A DNA stretch of 64,000 nucleotides from Ptychodera flava (lineage: Eukaryota > Hemichordata > Enteropneusta > Ptychoderidae). The stretch covers positions 31,357,388 to 31,421,387 of the forward strand of contig NC_091928.1 in assembly GCF_041260155.1 (NCBI RefSeq), in the 5' to 3' direction. Made by a program: the position numbers and the translations under genes. Positions 40,129 through 52,441 of this stretch are shown here, one piece after another. The notes under the pieces were generated by a model. That model searched no databases. It saw only the letters and a program-made list of their open reading frames with translations, and was not told the origin of the DNA. Numbering within the stretch: position 1 is the stretch's first letter; every line of letters starts with the position of its first letter.

Positions 40129-41700
40129 CAGTGGAATTTGATCGAGTGTCCGTTTTGCCTTGCAGAGCTCGACAAGTCTACATGTTGCTTTATATCATTA
40201 GAAAAGTAAATATTTGCAACAAATTGAGTATTTGGTGTTAGATTACAGCGCACGCGGCGAACGTTTCCCAGACACTGTCTCGTCTACAATAATGACAGTC
40301 GTTTCAGCATGCCACTCATGCACAACAAGCTTGACACCGCACTATAGCTATAGCACATCATCAAAGTTTTCTTTCAGCTACAGCTTTGTGTACTTTGATT
40401 TGGGAAATATAACTCAGACAAAACTCACTTGCATATTTTTCGAGTGTCGGATCTATATCTCGAGGAAAGTCCTCAAAATCAACCGGACTGACTCTCGGCG
40501 TTTTATTACAGTGAAACATTGTATTTTTTCAGCAAGGTAAAGAATATTTTGAAGGCAGAGAGATATCATCGTCCCCTCCATGCTAACCCGTTGCCGTGTA
40601 TGATGCCGTCCGGGAAATGAAGTGCCAAAATACAGTGAATTATTTCAGAAACACTTGGTGTGTTATTCAATGGCACAAAATGTACCGTGTTGATTGAATT
40701 GCACTTGCCTGTGCAAAATCAACACTTTTCTTCAAGTCTATTTTGTAGCTCAGAGAAGTGTCAATTCAGAGAGAAGTGTCAATTGAGAAAGTTTCATTTA
40801 GCTGAGACAAAAGAGAAAGCGGGATTAAAGTTTCATTTAGGAGTGTTTAGCATTTTCTGGTTGACAATATTCAGTGTTGTATCGTGTCAAACTTGTTGAT
40901 AGAGTAGACTGCACTCGCAATGCTACAGACTGCATGCTGAAGGAACTGTTGTCGTGATTGCTGACATCGAGAGGAGAAGAAAGGTTTTTTTTAAAGAATT
41001 TACTTGTTTCTTCATAAAGTTCCCAATTTAAAGTAAACACCTACAGCAAAAAACAGGATGGTTGGACAGTCTCATAGACATTACGTTTACTTTTTGTACG
41101 TAGCATACAAGTTTTGTAGATAACATTGTAGATAAGAAGAGCCGACTCATTTGAGTGTCTGGATAGAACACACAAGGGAATTGATAAATTACTTGTTGAG
41201 TTGATAGTAGAGACTGAAGTTAATTAGGACAGCACTCTGGCTAAACAAACCATAATACAATGTATACCTACTGATGCCAATCTGTTTTTATAGACACACA
41301 AGGATAAACAGTGGAGTGGAGTGTTACATGATTGGTATTTCACTCAAATGAGTCGGCTCTTTTATCTACAATGTTATCTATAGAACTTGTGTGGGACTTA
41401 CAAAAAAGTAAACGTAATGTATATGAGACTGTTCAACCATCCTGTTTTTTGCTGTAAAATGTTTGAAAACTGATGATATGCATGTAGTGCAGTGTTATGC
41501 TTGTTGTCAGTGACATGCTGAAACGACTGCAGTGATCGTGACGAGACAGTGTATGGGAAACGTTTGCCGCGCGCTGTAATCTAACACCAACCAAAGACGA
41601 AGACTCAATTTGTTGCAAATGTTTACTTTTCTAATGATAAGCAACATGTAGACTCGTCGAGCTCTGCAAGGCAAACCGGACACTCAATCAAATTCCACTG
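40129..41700. mobile_element. 1.57-kb element with long inverted ends, TA target
   Basis: Ends are inverted copies starting CAGTGGAATTTGAT. Similarity continues inward for about 200 bp on each side and resumes in an inner pair (41040-41170 against 41330-41460, ending ...GAGCCGACTCATTTGAGTG). TA flanks both ends (40127-40128 and 41701-41702). The empty site is present at 63914-63915 in the duplicate, with a single TA. No transposase frame was found, so it is non-autonomous. TA target and CAG ends fit the Tc1/mariner/pogo group. Confidence 0.85.
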
Positions 41701-41702
41701 TA

Positions 41703-42715
41703 TATTGTTAGTTTTATATTGGAAAAATTGTGCCTAGTTCTCTCATAGACTACCACGTACAGTGAAACAACATTTCAGTGAAATTCCAAAATCACATTTC
41801 TTGCACAATAAGGGAATTATAACGATTCTAGTCTAATCAAGAACATATCTATAATCTAGCATACATAAATGCACAGATTTACCTAACTTTGTATTTGAAA
41901 AAAAAATTAATAGTTTCATCATATACAGCCATATATTATGAATCAACATTTCGGTGAAATTCAAAAATCACATTTCTTGCACAACCATGGACTGATAACT
42001 ACTCTAGTCTAATCAAGAACATCAATATCAATAATCGAGCATACATAAATACACAGATTTACCTAATTTTGTAAATTCTGCCTAGTTCTCTCAGACTACC
42101 ATGTACACTGAATCAACCTTTCGGTGAAATTCAAAAATCACATTTCTTGCACACACATGGATTTGTAACCACTCCAGTCTAATCAGAACATTAATATCAA
42201 TAATCAAGCATACATAAATGCACAGATTTACCTAATGTTGTATTTGGAAAAAATTGTGCCTTGTTCTCTCAGATTTCATGTACACTGAATCAACTTTTCG
42301 ATGAATTTCAAAAATCTCAATTCTTGCACACACATTGATTTGTAACCACTCCAGTCTAATCAAGAACGTTAATATCAATAATCAAGCCTACAAAAATGCA
42401 CAGATTTACCTATTTTTTGTATTTGAAAAAATATTCATAGTTTCATCATAGACTGCCACGCATAGTAAATCTACATTTCGGTGAAATTCAAAAATCAATT
42501 TTTTAAACAACCATGGACTTGTAACTACTCTAGTCTAATCAAGAACATTAATATCTTTAATCGAGTGTACATTAATGCACAGATTTACCTAGTTTTGTAT
42601 TTGAAAACAATTATTCATAGCTTCATAATAGACTACCGTGTGTGGTGAACCAACATTTAAGATGAAATTCTAAAATTAATTTCTTGTACACAAATGCACG
42701 TGTTACTTCCTACCT
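41703..42715. repeat. ~177-bp tandem array (about six units)
   Basis: Units share ACATTTCGGTGAAATTC, TTTCTTGCACA, CTAGTCTAATCAAGAACAT and ACATAAATGCACAGATTTAC. The first of these falls at about 41770, 41947, 42115, 42292, 42473 and 42652, giving a period of 168-181 bp. The same array begins again at 63916 and runs off the window. Confidence 0.85.
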
Positions 42716-43309
42716 TAACATCTTGACATCTGTGACATGCAGTGACTTGCGGCTAAGCGCTTAATTAGAGTTACCCTGCTGGGACGGACTTGGCTGGGCT
42801 GGGAACACGCACCATGGCTGGAAAGAAAAACCAATCATCAGATATTTTGGTAAGCAGGCACTTGTGCAATCCTGAATATGTGTGCCCCCTCCTTCTTTTA
42901 CAACAGCGGTCCTGTTCTATGCTTAGCTATGCAACTCACCCGCCAGTTACTGCACATGAGCTGACCGTGATATGACCATGGACGCATGTGATTATATTCC
43001 TCGGGGCACCCTGAGTGACGCCATGGCTTTGAAGCTTGTGGATTTGAGCTATCCGTAGGAGTGAAAAAACTGAATGTCACCAAAAGGAAAATAGCAGATA
43101 CAATTAACAAAATTTCAGAAATGAACAAATTCAAAGTTTACGCACATTATCCAGTTTATTTTAGACATCGCCATAATGTTACAACGACTGTAATGATCAC
43201 TGTATTAGCAAAGTTTTTTGTGTTTGTTTGTTTGATTGTTGTTTGTTGGTGTGATTTATTATTTGCTTGTGTGTTTTTTTGTTTGTTTCTTTGTTTGTTT
43301 TTTTGTTTG
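42716..43309. other. spacer, no gene assigned
   Basis: GACATGCAGTGACTTGCGGC near 42735 is shared with about 30324 and 32130. An ATG-led stretch at 42814-42849 is followed by GTAAGC and looks like a tiny exon, but nothing downstream supports it. A GTTTGTTT-rich tract runs from about 43215 to 43315. Confidence 0.3.
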
Positions 43310-44240
43310 CTTGTTAGTTCAGGGATGCATATATCCTTGCAAGGAGGAAAATCTTCCGTGCGCTTATGAGGCTACAAGGAAAATGTTGAACCATAGGTGA
43401 CCCTAGGTAAGCGTACCACAATTTCCGTATCACTTTGAATCGTAAAGATAGATCAAGATTTGAAAATTCCTGACATGCAGAAAATGTTTTGTCTTCTATC
43501 ATATGATGACAAAGGCGAATTCAAAATAAGTTTAATTAACTTTTGATAACTGTCATGTTGTTCGAGCTATTGTCCGCCATTTTTGTTTTGCAAGTCCCGA
43601 TTACCCCAACTGTTTGTGCAGGGGAAGAGAAAACCTCCTTGGGATACCCTGACAATGACGTCACACGATAATCGAACACATCCGAGTCGCCCCGGGCCGC
43701 TTAAGGGCGCCTCCAGGATGATAATCAAAAGCATTTCGGCCTATGTTTTCTTTGTATCGAGTAAAACATTTTTGTTTACATGCTGGATCACACGTTATAA
43801 ATCACAGCCGGGGCTCCAGGCAAGTGGAAACTGTATGAATTGCGATACAAATCAACAGTAAATATCAGGCATCATGGTGAATTTCCTTTCCTTAATACCA
43901 TGTCACACATTCCTACACAATATTACACTATGAAAATGATTAAAAGGCTTGAATCGGAGATATGTATTTTTTGTGAGAAACGTCCTTAATCATGGCTACA
44001 TTTGTTTACTGGCTGTAAATTTATTATTGAGTTCTAGGACGGGTTACTTGCAGTAAGGAGAAAAAAATTGACCAAAGGGCTTGCCAAAAATGTCCGCCCG
44101 GAAATTGTCCTGAGTGGTCAGGACTTTTAAGTAACATACTTGTGCAACCTGTATCCACAAAACCTACGATGATCTCTAAAGCACAAGCATTTTTGTCGGA
44201 GTAAGCGATTTGTACCATGGGCTGCATTGATTGTGTGTGC
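43310..44240. repeat. dispersed block D, copy 3 (first part)
   Basis: Aligns with 32200-33100. The match is then interrupted near 44240 by about 1.4 kb of palindromic DNA and resumes at 45660-45915. Confidence 0.65.
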
Positions 44241-44359
44241 TGCGCAATGCATTATATTACCATGCCCTGTCAATCGCATTTTAATTGGTCGAGCAGAACC
44301 ACGTGACTGACCACAATACACAGTAATTAGTTGTTTACATGCCCGCGAATATGAATAAT

Positions 44360-44740
44360 ATCGTTAACATAATAACTTTACAGCTAAAATTTGTACAAAC
44401 ATCATAATCAATCACAAAATAAAACGGAGCACTTGTGGGCCAAGTTTAGACACTTTTTTCAAAAAAATCTCGGGATTTGCAAAACTTTTGCAGCGCGCGC
44501 ACTACTCACTGACAAGTTCTGGGGCCCCTAGTCGTTCGCATGGGATTATTTGGTAAATTTTGAGGGGTTTGGGAGGTTCTTTGATAATATAATGGAATTA
44601 ACAGATTCAGCGCTGACAATTAACGTTTATTTAAGGGCGCGGACGAGAGGAAAGCCAAACTTAACGAGTAAGACTAAGTTAATTGTTGGCTTTCCTCTCG
44701 CCCTTGCCCATAAATATACGTTAATGATCAGCGCGTCGTC
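44360..44740. repeat. foldback family member 1
   Basis: A body (from about TCACAAAATAAAACGGAGCA) and a terminal hairpin in which TTAACGTTTATTTAAGGGCG and GCTTTCCTCTCGCCC... TAAATATACGTTAA fold on each other. The same body-plus-hairpin occurs at 45330-45660 and, inverted, at 58120-58510. Confidence 0.7.
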
Positions 44741-44744
44741 CGTT

Positions 44745-44915
44745 ATTAAACACCTATTGCCTGGTCATAAGGGCTATAACGCCCGTCTATTACCGAGGCC
44801 GTAGGTCGAGGTGTATAGCGATGTGTTTCTGGTAACACACGGCCACGAGGGGTAATAGATGAGCGCTATAGCCCGAATAAAGACCAGGCTATGGGTGCTT
44901 TATAACACACCAAAT
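44745..44915. repeat. hairpin, about 75-bp arms
   Basis: CACCTATTGCCTGGTC...GGGCTATA... pairs with ...TATAGCCC...GACCAGGCTATGGGTG around an inner GTAACACAC loop region. It directly follows foldback member 1. Confidence 0.7.
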
Positions 44916-45237
44916 GATCATGTTGTATTGTTATATAGTTTTTAATGTGTTTTGATATTTCGCACCGCAACAATCCATTGTGACAAGTTTACTGGGCGAT
45001 GTACAGTGGTTTCAGTTGTACGTGGTACCACTTTCTTTCAAAAATATTCTAAGCATACCTAGCGACATCCTTAGTTGCACTTTAATCTTTTCCGTCGATG
45101 AGCTGTTCAAGTTCCTACGCTGTTGGAATGTTGGAAAATGTTGGAAAATCTGTTTTAGAGAATGTGTCGTCACCTATCCCGGACGCACATCACGTTCTAG
45201 TCACCCGCCATTGTTGCAAAGCGGCAGACGACACTAC

Positions 45238-45295
45238 GGTCACGTGACCGGGCACTTTTCCAAATTTGGCCAAAACTATTTCCCTAGGGAAATAG
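45238..45295. other. three perfect palindromes in a row
   Basis: GGTCACGTGACC (45238-45249), CCAAATTTGG (45260-45269) and CTATTTCCCTAGGGAAATAG (45276-45295) sit within 58 bp. The first contains an E-box core (CACGTG). Confidence 0.85.
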
Positions 45296-45329
45296 CTTTT
45301 CAAAAAATACCCTCTGACGTCACTTTTGT

Positions 45330-45655
45330 CGATCATTATCAATCACAAAATAATACGGAACACTTGTGGGCATATTTAGACACTTTTTTGAAAAAATATC
45401 CGGATTTGCAAAATGTCGCGCGAGCACTACTCACTGACAAGATCTTGGGTCCCGTTGTCGTTTGCGCGGGACATTTCGTAAATTTTTATGGTGTTTTGAG
45501 TTCGTTGATAATATATTATGGAAATAACAGACTCCTCGCTGACCATCAATATTTATTTATGGGCGCGGGCGAGAGTAAATCCAAAATTAACGGGTGAAGG
45601 TTAGTTATTGTTGACTTTCCTCTCGCCAGGCGTTGCCCGTTATTTCCATAATATT
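45330..45655. repeat. foldback family member 2
   Basis: Body matches 44385-44620 (CACTTGTGGGC...CACTACTCACTGACAAG) and the hairpin is partly deleted on its right side, where the Cys/GC-rich arm jumps to GTTATTTCCATAATATT. A 205-codon open frame (44980-45597) spans this repeat and is not considered a gene. Confidence 0.65.
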
Positions 45656-45920
45656 TGTAAGTCTGCTAAACAAAGCTCTGTTAATATTTAGTGAACCATT
45701 TAATACTTGTCTATCAACAAATTTCTCGTGTAGATTATGTTATGATGGACGGATGTTGTTCAGTGAAAACAAATGCCGTATTATCGCCTGCACTATGGCC
45801 ACAGCAGAGGCGCCTTTGCCGAGCATATTTATCAGACTTTTTCCTCAGCCTTGTGGAATCGGATGTGACCATTAAAAAGCTAAAGACAAATCATACTGCA
45901 ATCTGTTCGGTTTAACTTAT
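45656..45920. repeat. dispersed block D, copy 3 (second part)
   Basis: Aligns with 33140-33430 (shared GAGCATATTTATCAGACTTT). Confidence 0.65.
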
Positions 45921-46049
45921 ATAATGAACCAGATACGAACTGAATGTGCTCACATGTTGATATCCAGTGAACAGACTAGAAAATTTTAGCATTTACTCAA
46001 CAGAACAACGTGTGCTAATGTGACCCCTGAATGGAATGGGGCCATTCGG

Positions 46050-46150
46050 CCTGGGGGGGGGGGGGTGGATTCAGGGGGGTACCCTGTCTTTGACTGCGGC
46101 GATAGGGGGGTCACCATGTTTTTGAAATGTCCAAAAGGGGGTCAGTGTGT
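46050..46150. repeat. G-rich GGGGGGTCA repeats
   Basis: Three to four G runs of five to eleven bases, each followed by TCA or TGGA and a T-rich spacer. Related in style to the minisatellite at 39770. Confidence 0.55.
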
Positions 46151-46569
46151 TTTTAAATTTCGACATGGCTCATACTTGCGAAAAGTACAGTGTGCCAGCC
46201 ACAAATTTCATCATTTTAGTTGTAATTTTCGGCGCGCGCTTTGAGCGTGTAACTTTCATAATAATAAGACATTTTTCAGAGCCCCGTCCGAAACGACGAC
46301 GAGCAAAACAATTGTACCTTTGACCTGTCTCAAACGACGACGAGCAAGGAGATGCTACGCAACATTTGCTGACCTCAGATTAATCACTAACAAAAACACA
46401 GAAAAATAAGACAGACATTGTATATTCTGACAGCAGTTCAATTGAGCACACGACGCGGAGTGGAAGACAGACTTCTGATAAGACTAGACGTGTATAGTCT
46501 ACTGCAAGAGTAACTATCTCTGACGAGGGTTTATTGTATAATGTTTTGCAATATTCCTGTCAATAAACC

Positions 46570-47650
46570 CAATTCATACCAATATAATCGACACCCGTGT
46601 GAGGTGTGTAATTAGAACAATCAGATATATGTTATATCATTATATGTAGCAGGTTTCATCAACTTTGTCAGAGTTATATCACTAATTACAAAACTGTATT
46701 TAATATGTAAATGAGCTAATTATTAACTTGACACGCCCAATGCTTCCCAGTACAATTAAATGTTAATCAGATCAATATCTGCAGCAAGTTTCATCAAATG
46801 TAATGCTGTAATTTTGGAGTAATATCACTAATTGCAAAGTTCGTTAAATATGCAAATGAACCCTTAATTAACTCAACACAACTAAATGCTTTACACCACA
46901 ATTAGATATCTGTCGGATTAGTATCTGCAGCAGATTTCATCAAATTTGGTGCAGTTATTTCGGAGTAATATGACTAATTACAAAACTTCATAAAATATGC
47001 AAATGAGCTATTTGTTAACTTGACATTGCCAAATGCTTGTCAGTACAATTAGATATTTATCAGATCAATATCTGTACCAGATTTCACTGACTTGGGTGCC
47101 GTAATTTTAGAGTTATATACCTAATTACAAAGTTCATTAAATATGCAAATGAACCCTTCATTAACTTGACACTACTAAGTGCTTTACACCACAGTTAGAT
47201 ATCAGTCAGATCAATATCTGCAGCAGAATTCATCAAATTTGGTGCAGTTATATCAGAGTTATATGACTAATTATAAAACTTCATAAAATATGCAAATGAG
47301 CTATTTAATAACTTGACACTGCCCAATGCTTCTAAGTATAATTAGATATATATCAGATCAATATTTGTTGCACGTATCATCAAGTTTGGTGCAGGAATTT
47401 CAGAGTTATGTCACTAATAACAAAAGTTCATTAAATATGCAAATGAGCAGATAATTGACACGACACTCACAGTATCATCATAATGTTCTGAGATTGTCAT
47501 CTGTGAAAAGTGTCATAAAATGTTGTGCTGTATTTCTTGATATATGTCTACACTGTCATTACCGTCTCCATAGGGAAACCATTGTACGGAAAAAAATGAT
47601 ATTGCATAACTTCATTAATATGCAAGCAACACTAACGAAAATCTAATCAG
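46570..47650. repeat. ~146-bp tandem array with alternating unit types
   Basis: AACTTGACAC-like unit starts lie at about 46725, 46870, 47017, 47163, 47310 and 47453, so the period is 143-147 bp. Two unit types alternate: one has CCAATGCTT...CAGTACAATT, the other ACTAAATGCTTTACACCACA. All carry ATGCAAATGA and CAGATTTCATCAAATTTGG-like runs. The array is absent from the sister copy of the surrounding block at about 33440-33470. Confidence 0.8.
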
Positions 47651-47824
47651 TTCTTGCAAGTAGCATATGGTACCTGTGTACCAAATCTGACTTGAATCTG
47701 TTCAGGCGCTTTTCAGTTATCGTGTAAACAGACAGACAGACAGACACACACACACACACGGACAGACAGACAGACAGACATCGCTATGACATTAGCACAA
47801 GTGTGAACACGTGAGCTAAAAATA
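47651..47824. repeat. array tail with CAGA/CA microsatellite
   Basis: TGTACCAAATCTGACTTGAA... then (CAGA)n and (CA)n and (GACA)n to about 47790. Confidence 0.7.
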
Positions 47825-48905
47825 AATTACATTGCATAATGTCTTTAACAACAGCCGTTCTAGCTGACATGGACCAACAGACATAGTATTTTTCAACGAT
47901 AGCAAGGTCGTTGTCCTTGAACTATAGTGACAAGAAGTGATAATAGAAGTAAGGAAATCATATCAGATTCTGTACGTTTATTTCTAAATTAGAGCTTGCA
48001 AAGCTGAAGTGTCAACTTTGCACATTCAAAAGGCCTAACAGTTTCGAACTTAGTTTAATGAAGGAATAATGGCTTGAAGCCAAATATTATAGGGTTATTC
48101 ACAAAATACGGCCCTGTATGGACGAGGGCTCAGTGAGTGACGTATTGGACGAGCCGAAGGCGAGTCCAATACGTCACTCACTGAGCCCGAGTCCATACAG
48201 GGCCGTATTTTGTGTATAACCCTATTATTATACACCTCCCTCCATTAATCGTCCGTATAAACTAATTCTAAGGTAAATTTTGAGGGATGCGGCACGCGCG
48301 ATATGAGTGGAACGCGCGCGATCTACTGCTCCGTAGTACAAGTCCCTTGCGTTGGCACGAAGCCAATTAATTTTCAGTGCAGTACAAGCAAACTTCGCTG
48401 AATGTTTTCAATTTAATTAGTTTTTTAAAATAAAAATCAATTGCATTTAGACTCAGTTTTGTGTTTAGCGTGTTTCAAACCTTACACTACGAATACATTT
48501 TGGTGGAAGTTGTTATTATGTCTATAACTCGCCGTAAAATAGTTTGTTTACATCCGATAATCGCTAGGTCAAAGTCAAACAGGCGCGTCGCGCGTCTCCC
48601 GTATTCGGGACTCTGCGTACTATACAAAATACGGAAAGTTATTGGACGGTCAAACTCCCATAGGTTACGGCAGTAGGTGTATAATATTTCAATTTACTAT
48701 CTCCGCATTGACTCAGACATTGCTGTGTACAAAAATTGATACTTGTGAAGTGTTATCAAAGTAACAAAACCAGTGCAGTTATTCCGCTTTGACAAGGGTA
48801 TCTTTCCCAAACATTCAATATGACTCATGAAATGACCGGACCCAGAAAAAGCCTTACAATTTGTAGTAATTAACATATACTTCGAAAGCGGAATAGAAGT
48901 GGAAG
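47825..48905. repeat. dispersed block E, copy 2 (occupied by an insert)
   Basis: 47835-48088 and 48689-48900 together align with 33470-33915; the middle is a 594-bp insertion. Confidence 0.75.
48089..48682. mobile_element. insert with strong hairpin end, flanked by AATATT
   Basis: Starts with a roughly 145-bp hairpin: ATAGGGTTATTCACAAAATA... against ...TATTTTGTGTATAACCCTAT, with the arms meeting at GAGCCGAAGGCGAG. The rest has no domain. TTATACACCT near 48229 and AGGTGTATAA at 48674-48684 are also inverted, so a second element may be nested. AATATT lies on both edges, and the empty site at about 33715 gives the boundaries to within a few bases. Confidence 0.75.
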
Positions 48906-51900
48906 AAAGGGAATTACGCTACTTGTTGGCGATTGATCGAAGAATCTGTGTTATGCATGTCCACACAGCTGATAACACACACACACATATACACACACCC
49001 CTCCCCACGCAAACACGATTTGTCAATTCAATACATGTACATATCCCTACCTACCCGGCCCTTCAAAGGATTCAAAAACTATTATGTCTGTCCCGGTAAC
49101 AGCTTGCGTTATGCCAGAGCTTGTCCACTTACAAGGGAAAGTCAAATAAAAATTACTGATTGAATGCGGATTTATCAAGTAAACCATTACCCTGCCAAAA
49201 AGTAAGGCCTGAGCGGGCCTTGGTAAATTTATTAGACGTAATCCAGATTCATAATTATCTTTACTGCCGCGATTTTGTGGGCCGAGGTTGTAAGACTGAG
49301 GTCGCAACATGATTTAAATTATCGCTAAAAGATATTGAACGAATGGCGAAAATATATAGTCAAAAATAATTCTAATGAAAGAAATATGCCCTTAGGCGAA
49401 GTTTGTAACCATTTCGCAATTAAATCGCCGTGTATTTGAAGTTTAGGGAAGGGTGACGGTTTTGCTCATGTATCATCAAGTATTTGCACTCGATTTGATT
49501 ATATTCTTCCAGTCGACTTTCTCATTTTTCAAAAAAAAACAGGTCCCCAGTAACGGAATTTGTCAAATATTTCCCTTCATGTGGAATTTGTATAAAAAAA
49601 TCTACAACGATTTCTGAAACGCAAAGTAAACACTGTGTTATAATAAGCAATTGGTACCATGTGCTGTATTTATGGAATTTGCTATGCAATATGACTATTT
49701 TAACTTATATCTAGGTAATGTTTGCAGTTCTGCTAAACTGTGGCTCTCTAAATGTACAGTGAACCTACTGGAAACCTAATAAAATGACTTTTTTAGTTTA
49801 TTCAACACAACTCATCAATACATTCCCAGCGATGGACGGATTATATCGCGTATTTTCTTCTCGACTATGGTGTCAGCTGTGGCAAAATGTTTTATCACGC
49901 TTATCAGACCTTATCTTTTAGTGGCGAACGTTTCCGAAGTGAAACGAAAGTGTGTGCGCTCTCTTTTTGTGAAATAGAAAGGACATATTTGGGGAGGCTG
50001 ATGTTAATTTTAATCATCCTATGTCCTGCTGTAGAAGAAGTTTGTGTTGCCATAGAAAATGGTGGGATTCGGGTCAACAATGGTGTCGACAAAGCTACGG
50101 GCATGAGAGATATATTCGACACTGAGAGAATATTGGATTGATACAAATAATCTTGAAGATGTTTGTCTAAAAATTACATGCAGTCGCAAGTTAAATGAGA
50201 GGAAACTGTATTTGTTTTCCTATTCAAATGTCGCACAGTACAAGAAATTTCCCACAATGCATCATGATTTGTAGTCTGGTTCCTAGTCTGGTTACCTGAC
50301 CCATTTCCCCGGTAGAGGGCGTGGGGAAATATAGGGTCAGGTACCGGCTAATGTAAACATGGACGCTACTGGGTTAAAATAAAAGAAGCTGTGATTGGAT
50401 GAAAGTAACACTTGTAACTTTTTCTCATGTTTCTTGGGTTTCGCACTTTTAGGCTCACTTGACACCAACTTCTTGTTTGTACCACAAAACCGTGAAGGTA
50501 GAAAGAAAGACTTTCTACCTCCATGATTTAGCCACTGTGATTTAGCACACCTCTTGATACTTTTAAACGTCAACATGATGCCTGGCATTTTTCACGAAAT
50601 TCGGACATCATTCTATCCATCGAAATCAATCGTCGTTCACAGTTCAAACAAAGTTTGCTTTCAATTAGCCGTGATATCACAGCGGTACTTGTGAAGCGTA
50701 TCGAACGTGCTCGGGTCATTGGGGTCACGCCACAGTCGGGGATGACCTCAATGTCCCTAGTGCGTACGATACACGCCACAAGTACTGCTGCGATATCACA
50801 TCCAGCCTTCAATCACTTCTATTTCCCCGTACTTCTGGATTAATCCTTTCAGTTTATGTTTCCCGTCTCGTGTGCCAATGTTTTTGGTTCGGATACCAGT
50901 GTTCGAACATAATTCTGATCCAGTCGAATTTTGACCGGCGTTTTCATGGTAGTAGCCATATTTGTTGTAGCATGCGCCATCTTGAACAAACTTCTGTGTG
51001 TGCTACCAACGTAGATTCCTCTGTGAAGTCTACCATGTCTCCCATGTGTAGACAAAGTCCTGGACTAGTTGTAAAAATTCTGAAAACTTATTTTTAAGGA
51101 CACCTTTCTTCTTAATTCCCAGTTTAAAGGATTAAGAAAATTGTGTTTGATTGAGAGAGGAGATCTTTAGCATTTTTGTAAAATTTTCCAATGATTGTGT
51201 CCTCAGCCATACTGAATAAAGTGATGAAAAGTAGGGAGACTAGTTGCACCTGTTTTATGAAACAAAAGACTAATGATTTTTTCCAAATAGAAAAGACAAA
51301 AGAAATTTACATGCTAGCTTTTTCAGAGAATGACTCCTTCAGTTGGTTATAACTTCCTCCCAAAACTGTGACATTTGTAGTACCTGCAGAATGTGATTTT
51401 TATGGTTAATTGACGGTTTCTTTGAAATTTATACTACAATATTTCAACATACTTTTAATAAATATAATTAATCAATTATCGTGAGACTTCACATTATTGC
51501 TTTTATACAGAACTGAAAAAGTTATAAGAAAACTAATGTCGTTGGTACAAATAAAACTGCATTGTGGGTAATTTATTGTACTGTGTGTCGTTTCGAGGCG
51601 TTGACAGAGTGTTACATAACTGTTTGTTGCAACCAGCGACATGCGTCAAATGTCTTTTATGACTAGGAGGCTAGATAAGACCCCAACGGAAAGCGTTTTT
51701 GTTGTTTTTTTGTGTTATTGTTGTTGTTTTTTATCCTCGACCTTGACTATTAAGACTATAGCTGTGTCGGCATCATTTATGCGTTCGCGTGTAAAATTGA
51801 CAGAGCAATGAAAAAAGGGAAAATGTAAATGTGTACGAGTCAACAGGTACGAATGCTACAGTTCTAAACAGTGAACAGAAGGTCTCGAGCTCGTTGAGTG

Positions 51901-52184
51901 CCAGAGTTACCATGCCAGGTCCCTGTTTGCTTTTCAACCGGTCCCAGTAAGCATTAAAATCTACATAAATAAACAATCCCGTCGCCGCCTGAGTTTTGTA
52001 AGAGACCCAGAACGAGAAAAGAAACCTACTATTTTGGGCCTAAAATACAATTTCTATATTCCATAGAAGACATTGCTTGGGATTCCGAGGACCAATTTTA
52101 AAGACTTCGTGAACATGACTTTTCGGTAGTCTTTTTCTTAATTATTTGTGAACGTTTTGAAGTTGATGAATAAGATTTCACTTT
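48906..52184. other. spacer with hairpins and a distant block D copy
   Basis: 49560-49830 is a diverged copy of block D. 50290-50345 is a short hairpin (CCTGACCCATTTCCCC against GGGGAAATATAGGGTCAGG). 50672-50800 is an imperfect hairpin (GTGATATCACAGC...TACTTGTG against CACAAGTACTGCTGCGATATCAC). The open frames at 49887-50141 and 50337-51097 overlap on both strands and match no family. Nothing else recognised. Confidence 0.35.
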
Positions 52185-52441
52185 AGTCAGGTGGCTTAGC
52201 AACAAAAACAGCAAGATCGTTACACGGATGACAAAAGTGCCAAATTTGGTACAGAGGTTCCCATATTTGTGTAGATCAAAATCAGCTATTGCTCCAAAAA
52301 TTCGGGCCACCGGAAAGGCTTGATGACGTCATAAATTGAAAATGGTCGCCATTAGGCTTATACTGTTAAAAATGGTAAAATACGGTTTATTCGGCCAATT
52401 TTCAATATATTTTGAATAAACTGGCACAAAACATGCTAAAT

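Noticed and set aside
42790..42975. Possible small exon MAGKKNQSSDIL followed by GTAAGC
   Set aside because: There is no second exon, no homologue I recognise, and the flanks are repetitive.
44980..45597. 205-codon open frame on the plus strand
   Set aside because: It spans foldback member 2 and the palindrome cluster; the homologous repeat at 44.4 kb does not preserve the frame, and no domain is recognisable.
46504..46570. Possible second hammerhead: CTGACGA followed by a 10-bp perfect stem
   Set aside because: The required GAAA after stem II is absent (AATTC instead) and no stem III or cleavage triplet can be placed. Kept only as a hairpin.
50570..50812. Minus frame with LCLNCERRL, suggestive of a zinc-binding exon
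   Set aside because: Most of it falls within the hairpin at 50672-50800, which opens frames on both strands; no further Cys/His pattern was found.
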